Shown here piece by piece: positions 59,456 through 64,000 of a stretch of DNA of 64,000 nt; position 1 is the first letter of the stretch; each line of letters starts with the position of its first letter. The notes below the pieces were generated by a model. It was not told the DNA's origin. It saw nothing but the letters and a program-made list of their open reading frames with translations, and ran no database searches. Made by a program: the position numbers and the translations under genes. This stretch comes from Rhizoctonia solani (lineage: Eukaryota > Basidiomycota > Agaricomycetes > Cantharellales > Ceratobasidiaceae), in NCBI RefSeq assembly GCF_016906535.1, contig NC_057370.1:1922001-1986000 (forward strand), read 5' to 3'.

Positions 59456-60111
59456 GATTTATTGCTCAGGTGAACCGAGGGAGTATGTTTGCTTATAGGG
59501 ACCAAACCGACGTACTCAGTCGGATGGCCCCAAGTTATACCTCATCGCCTCGTGGGCGTCTGGATTGTGATACCAAATCCGTAATCAATAAATCTATCAG
59601 AATCTGCCCGATGTGGCCGCGGACAGCCGTTCTTATAAACGCCCCAGTATAGAACTACCATACCGTGGCACTGCTTCGCGCACCGCATGGGGCTTCTGCG
59701 GCCATTATGCTTACCTGTGCCCGTCGTATGTATAGCCCAAACGTCCTGGTTGATCTAATTGTCGAATCAAGCCTGTCCGAAGAGTATGAGCCAGTGTACT
59801 AATTGCACGACCAGTTGGCATCTATAAATAAGTTTATGGTATAGGGTCCGTGCTTATAAGATGATATTACGGTAGCCGGTTGAGTTGCCTAACCTGCGGG
59901 TCTACACCCACACCAAAGTCTCTTGATACACTGCCATGCGCCAGCCATCGACCTTGTACCTGTGCACAAAATTCGAGATAAAAAGTTGTCTTTATATAAA
60001 TAATAACATCCCAAACACAGCAGAAAAGCACACCGTGAACCAAACTACAAAAACAGCAATTTACACAATTGATAGCAAATCCTTCATTTCTTCTCAAGCG
60101 CCTCCATGGTA
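59456..60111. other. intergenic, between the membrane-protein and F-box genes
   Basis: About 650 bp. A minus-strand frame runs on from the F-box 3' end with no sign of coding value below 60112. From 59456 to 59860 I see no gene. Confidence 0.4.
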
Positions 60112-62123
60112 TCAAAATATCAAGTTCCAGGCTACTGTTTCCGCCTTGACTTTGTTGGAGCAACTTGGCCTCCAACTCGGCCAGCCTTTCTTCCAACTGT
60201 CTAATCCTATCGACTTCTATTTGCCTTGCTTGCTGCAATACGGCCACTGCCGAAACAACTTTTCCCATCGTTCGTTCCTGGTAGCAATGTCGGCATCGGG
60301 TGTTTCTTCTGTACTGGAGGCTAAACAAGGGCTGAACGAGTATGCGGAGACAGCATGTCCCATCTTTATTGAACAGAGGGGTCGCAGAGCCTGGATACCA
60401 ACGCGGCAACACCAACAACGTCATTTTCCTGGATATAGGATTGCCCGAAATTAAGCAGCTGTAGCTTTTTAAATGGCTTGACAGCGGCAGCTGGGAGCGC
60501 GAATGGGAGTGATGCATTCACAAATAACCCCAAATTAATCAAGTTGGGGCAATGCTCAGCAAACGGAATCAAGCCCCCAAGACTTGGCAACTCGATGTCG
60601 TCCGAACAAAAGTACGGATACTCGGAAAGCATAAGGGTACGGAGATTAGGCCACGAACGGGCGATATGCTCTAGATCCGCATCTGTGACATAAAGAGGAT
60701 AATTGTATGTTATGTCGAAGTCTAGCAAGTGCTTGAATTTAAGGATTGGTTGAATGTGTTCCATGGTTATTCGAGGAGGTGGGGTGATCTCCACCCATTT
60801 GACGAGCATGGAAAGCACAAGGGTTTCCAGAGGGTGACAGACATCGACTAAAGTCTCCAAGAAACTCTGTACATCATTGGGCCGCTCTATCTCGAGTGAA
60901 GTTATGTGAAGATATGTGAGAGTCTTGGGGTTGAAGGCTGGCGTAGTCACGAAAATCCGCATCTGAGCAAGGCTAGCATCGAGTGAAAACTCGCGCAACT
61001 TGGGGAAGGAGCCTGGTTGGAGTTGGTGCATATCAAGAGTCATCACGTCTTCAATCTCGCCCACAGGGGATCGTGACCACAGTAAAATCTCTTCCAGTTC
61101 CGGGAGTTTGGAGGCGGAAGCGAGCACATTAGTCGTAAGGAAGTAGTGTGAAAGCCCAAGACCTCGAATGGACTTGCAGGTTTCCAGTAGGTCGCACAAC
61201 CAATGCTCGACAGCGATTGCCCTAAATTGGCACTCAAACTGAAATACCCTCAGGTTGGGAGCCCGAGCTTTGGTTATCGCAAAGAATGCCTCGACATACA
61301 TCTCCTCCGCCGAAGGGATAGATACATCCAAAGATCGAAGGCTGGGCGACAGGAAAATCTCGCACTGCCTAAGGTCTGAAGTTGAGTTTGGGTACCATTG
61401 GAGGGATGTTAGATTTGGTAAAATGTGGAGCTGCAAGCGAGATCGGGCGAGGTCGTCGAATACGCTGGGGCTGAGTTTCCTGGATACTGCAGACCAACCT
61501 GGGGTGTAATGGACTTCATGAATCTATATTTAAACAATACCATTCATGAGCCACAGACAAGTAAGGTATATTTAGATCGACGTACCAATGGTGCGTATAT
61601 ATCCGTAAACCTACTCCAGTCTGACGGCATGATAGGCCTAGCGAAACAATAACTCTGTGGCATTGGTTAGCACAGATTTGAATATATTACCCACGAGCAA
61701 ATGCACTCACAAGCATCGAGGACTCCCGCTCCAACGGAGTAATCAAGCTCAATATATCGATGAGTTTTGCAGATTTATGCCAGAGCGCTGCCAGGGCCGG
61801 GCGCATGAATCGACGAGAAACCACAGCCCCCGCAGCCCGCGTTGGGATATCAGCCCACTCGAAGATCGTTCGTAGCACATCCTCAAGAAATAACGCGGGA
61901 TGAGGGTCTGGAAGTGGTTCGGAAGTCTTGGTATTTTGCTGTGTCTCTACAATCGTCTCCACTCCTAGTACATCCACTCTCTCCTCGGGGGCAACATCAA
62001 CACCCTGCTCATCACTTGACTCATCCGATGGTGGCACAATGAATACGTTGACTATTGTTTCGGTGTCGTTAGCCTGTATTAAAGTTAGCTATATGCATTA
62101 TGTACACATCCATATCATACCAT
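60112..62123 (-). CDS. F-box/LRR protein
   Basis: Substrate adaptor of an SCF ubiquitin ligase (inferred). Start ATG at 62123 is followed directly by a 47-nt intron (62120-62074), then ANDTETIVNVFIVPPSDES. The F-box is ALFLEDVLRTIFEWADIPTR; leucine-rich repeats run from LHILPNLTSLQWYP to FKKLQLLNFGQSYI (about 61436-60440). A literal stop at 60366 looks like a missing A: the next frame continues through KMGHAVSAYSF and a heptad coiled coil (IEVDRIRQLEERLAELEAKL), ending near 60112. LRR F-box proteins of this kind are heavily duplicated in Agaricomycetes. Confidence 0.8.
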
Positions 62124-62864
62124 TGTGGGATTCGTTGAAGGTAATATGGCGCCTTCAACATTCCGGACGTGGCGTGAACCAGCGATACATATGAGAGCGC
62201 TTAACCGGGGTAATTTGAATTATGTGGATCCATAAGCGCCTGCGACTTGGGTGAATTTCGATTTCCGTACTCGAACCCACCAGCATTCGAATTTATTACA
62301 GTCGGTATATATTCGCTTGTAGCTATGAGCCAATGTTTAATCGAGGCCTAGGATGATGATGAGCCACGTTATAATTTCCAATAAAATCCCTTGAGCTCAT
62401 TTCAGCTATATACTTCTCGAATCCAATGTATGATTATTGCAACACAGTAGCCTGAGTTCCAGACCAGCCCACCTACTTAACACACATGGCCTGTAATGTG
62501 GAAAATCTATTCATCCTGTCTGGGGGTACTAAACAGGTCACGCTTTACGCCATGGAAGCTTCCCTACAACTCCATAGTGATCCGGGTTACTACACAAGGA
62601 TCGGTCTGATTCTGAGGACTCACCTCGTGACGCAGGCAAGATTTCTCGACTCAGAAAGGGGCAGGTTCGCAGCAACAGGTGATCACAACTCAACGAATCC
62701 GACGAAATGTTCTTCGCGATCCATCAGACAACCTGTCAAGTCGCTAAGTGCACTCCGGGCCGCGCATATACCCACGCCCAAATATGAATTCACTAGACAC
62801 TATAAAACGAGAAGGATGTTCGATTCAGCATACAAGACGCAATCAACCTGAGTCTCTTAATAAC
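62124..62864. promoter_or_regulatory. intergenic region upstream of the Cys-rich peptide gene
   Basis: 741 bp without a recognised gene. TATAAAA at 62801-62807 lies 58 bp before the first possible start (62865), a good core promoter for the small peptide gene and unlike the TATA-less housekeeping genes here. A 120-codon plus-strand frame at 62486-62851 is probably chance. Confidence 0.55.
62801..62807 (+). promoter_or_regulatory. TATA box of the small Cys-rich peptide gene
   Basis: TATAAAA, 58 bp upstream of the upstream ATG. The position fits fungal TATA boxes of inducible genes. Confidence 0.55.
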
Positions 62865-63117
62865 ATGCGCTTTTCGTCCTACTCATGTGCTTGACCACTG
62901 CTGGTCTCGTTGCTAGTAACCCTCTTAATCTTGAAGAGCGTGCTTGCAGCAAATCTAGTTGCGTAAGCTCATGCTGCAAGCAGTTTGGAAATTGCAATTA
63001 CCTCAACTGTGCCAAATCCACAGTAAGTTTGTTTCTTGTTCGATGAATTTGTTCTTCTGCTCACACCCCACTTAGTGCGTTGGTGGAAATTGCCAGTGTA
63101 ACTGCAGCTACAGCTAG
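62865..63117 (+). CDS. small secreted-type cysteine-rich peptide
   Basis: Two exons with a 53-nt intron (63023-63075, GTAAGT...TTAG) and stop at 63117. Reading from ATG 62885 gives 59 residues: a short hydrophobic start (LTTAGLVAS), a pro-like NLEER with a possible basic cleavage site, and a mature part with ten Cys in about 40 residues. Spacing is C-x4-C-x3-CC-x5-C-x4-C-x4-C-x4-C-x1-C-x1-C. ATG 62865 is nearer the TATA box and would add seven residues to make a better signal peptide, but it is out of frame by one base. This is the form of fungal effector or antimicrobial peptides; no family is recognised and no activity is shown. Confidence 0.7.
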
Positions 63118-63379
63118 AACCATCGTTAGAGGGGGCTTTGATGTACCGAATGAGCGCGACCAATTGGAGGGTCTCATGGCAATATATAAAATACTCATAT
63201 TGATTTGTTTGTGAGATCAAGAGAGTGCGTGAAGGGTGATCATAAATACATGCAAGCGATCAAAAATACTATATAGCCAAGCACCCGAGAACAAGAGCAG
63301 TAGAGAGAGTAGCCAACACATAGCAGCTGTGACAAAATATACACGAATGGAAAGCAAGATAATTTCTACATGACGTCAT
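63118..63379. other. intergenic between the Cys-rich peptide and the right-edge gene
   Basis: 262 bp between convergent genes. No feature identified. Confidence 0.4.
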
Positions 63380-64000
63380 TCAAGCCAGATCTTCACTTGC
63401 ACCCCGTCCGGATGCTCGGTCCTTGTGCCTAATGAAGCTCGTGCCAAATGTTACACCTTCTTTGAAGCTTCCAACCTGGAAAGAGTCTTCTTCGTCTGTG
63501 ATAACCCCGGCCCAAACTGGTCTTCGAGGCATACGATGTCCGGGAGCGAACGATGCAGGAACGCTTTCACTGACTGAACGAGATGTCGAGGCCCTTGGCC
63601 AAACGTTCCTCCGGTACTCCCATACTTGAGAAGGAACCGCACGAGCTGGTGAGGTGCCTGTGCTTCCCGAGGTCGAAGTTGAAGCGTAAGCCACTGAGGA
63701 TGCATTGAAAGATAACTCTGGGACTGTGGTCGGAAGTGACGCGTTGACCCCAGCGTCCAAACGATCCTGTGAGCTGTTCGCCACTTCAACCGCTTCCCTA
63801 ACTCCCGCAGGGGCTTGTTCATGGGAGATAAATGTGGATCGAACTGATGAGTCGGACAGCCCACGGGGGCGGAGTGCACGATCCAACAGCTGGGTTTGGC
63901 TCATTCCAGTTGGCATTGGGGGAACGTCAATAACCGCATCAACATTGCGGGAAATTCGACGCGGGCGGACACCCCGTACCGTTGCGTCTCCGGGATTCAG
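63380..64000 (-). CDS. Ser-rich protein, C-terminal part (5' end outside window)
   Basis: An open frame runs through the right edge and ends at 63380 (GRGASEDLA-stop). The sequence is disordered and Ser/Ala/Thr-rich: SVAYASTSTSGSTGTSPARA, PVWAGVITDEEDSFQVGSF, with Arg-rich segments. Edge residues include RGVRPRRISRNVDAVIDVPP. No domain, TM helix or catalytic motif. The length to the right is unknown. Possibly a regulator or surface-associated protein; I make no functional call. Confidence 0.6.
   Translation of the reverse strand: MNPGDATVRGVRPRRISRNVDAVIDVPPMPTGMSQTQLLDRALRPRGLSDSSVRSTFISHEQAPAGVREAVEVANSSQDRLDAGVNASLPTTVPELSFNASSVAYASTSTSGSTGTSPARAVPSQVWEYRRNVWPRASTSRSVSESVPASFAPGHRMPRRPVWAGVITDEEDSFQVGSFKEGVTFGTSFIRHKDRASGRGASEDLA

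Noticed and set aside
62486..62851. 121-codon plus-strand frame as a gene
   Set aside because: Its end overlaps the TATA box and transcript start zone of the Cys-rich peptide, composition is not coding-like, and no family is recognised.

Overview
This is a nuclear window from a filamentous basidiomycete, probably an Agaricomycete. The evidence is densely packed protein genes on both strands broken by many 46-60 nt GT-AG introns, and gene families typical of these fungi: F-box/LRR proteins, a DUF7918-type protein and Ser/Thr-rich single-pass membrane proteins. A Cantharellales/Rhizoctonia-like source is my best guess; it cannot be proved from the sequence. I saw no CRISPR array, rRNA, convincing tRNA or intact transposon.

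Layout. 1-5.6 kb: the C-terminal end of a PUL-domain protein, lumazine synthase (RIB4), and Mediator subunit 16 convergent to it. 5.9-11.4 kb: the Rag GTPase Gtr1 followed by a SAPS/Sit4-associated (PP6) subunit. 11.5-15.2 kb: two minus-strand genes, an FAHD1-type hydrolase and a vacuolar Ca2+/H+ exchanger. 15.2-17.5 kb: a gene-poor stretch with an orphan coding-like island. 17.5-27 kb: an aldo-keto reductase, a large P4-ATPase flippase and a Pro-rich disordered protein. 27.4-33.5 kb: a JMJD7-type hydroxylase, a BTB protein, the alpha subunit of cytosolic PheRS and a cytochrome-b5-reductase-like enzyme. 33.6-41.5 kb: TVP38, syntaxin-18/Ufe1, STEEP1-like, DPH6 and a DUF7918-like protein. 41.7-55.4 kb: an SLC45-type sugar transporter, TORC2 subunit Avo2, NPC1/Ncr1, RNPS1-like and the beta subunit of PheRS. 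55.4-64 kb: a more accessory end with two membrane proteins, an F-box/LRR protein, a small Cys-rich secreted-type peptide and a partial Ser-rich protein.

Functional links: three genes belong to TOR signalling (Gtr1, the SAPS subunit, Avo2), both cytosolic PheRS subunits lie about 20 kb apart, and several genes act in membrane and sterol traffic (NPC1, P4-ATPase, TVP38, Ufe1, VCX1). This may be chance clustering.

Quality warning. Many conserved genes (P4-ATPase, PheRS alpha and beta, DPH6, JMJD7-like, b5 reductase, TVP38, AKR, F-box) need one or more 1-2 nt insertions to keep a conserved motif in frame, usually in short C/G, A or T runs. This looks like base-calling deletions in the assembly rather than mass pseudogenisation. 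The most unusual loci are a 183-bp tandem exon+intron duplication in TVP38, a PheRS-beta start codon split by an intron, and a 10-cysteine mini-protein at 62.9-63.1 kb.
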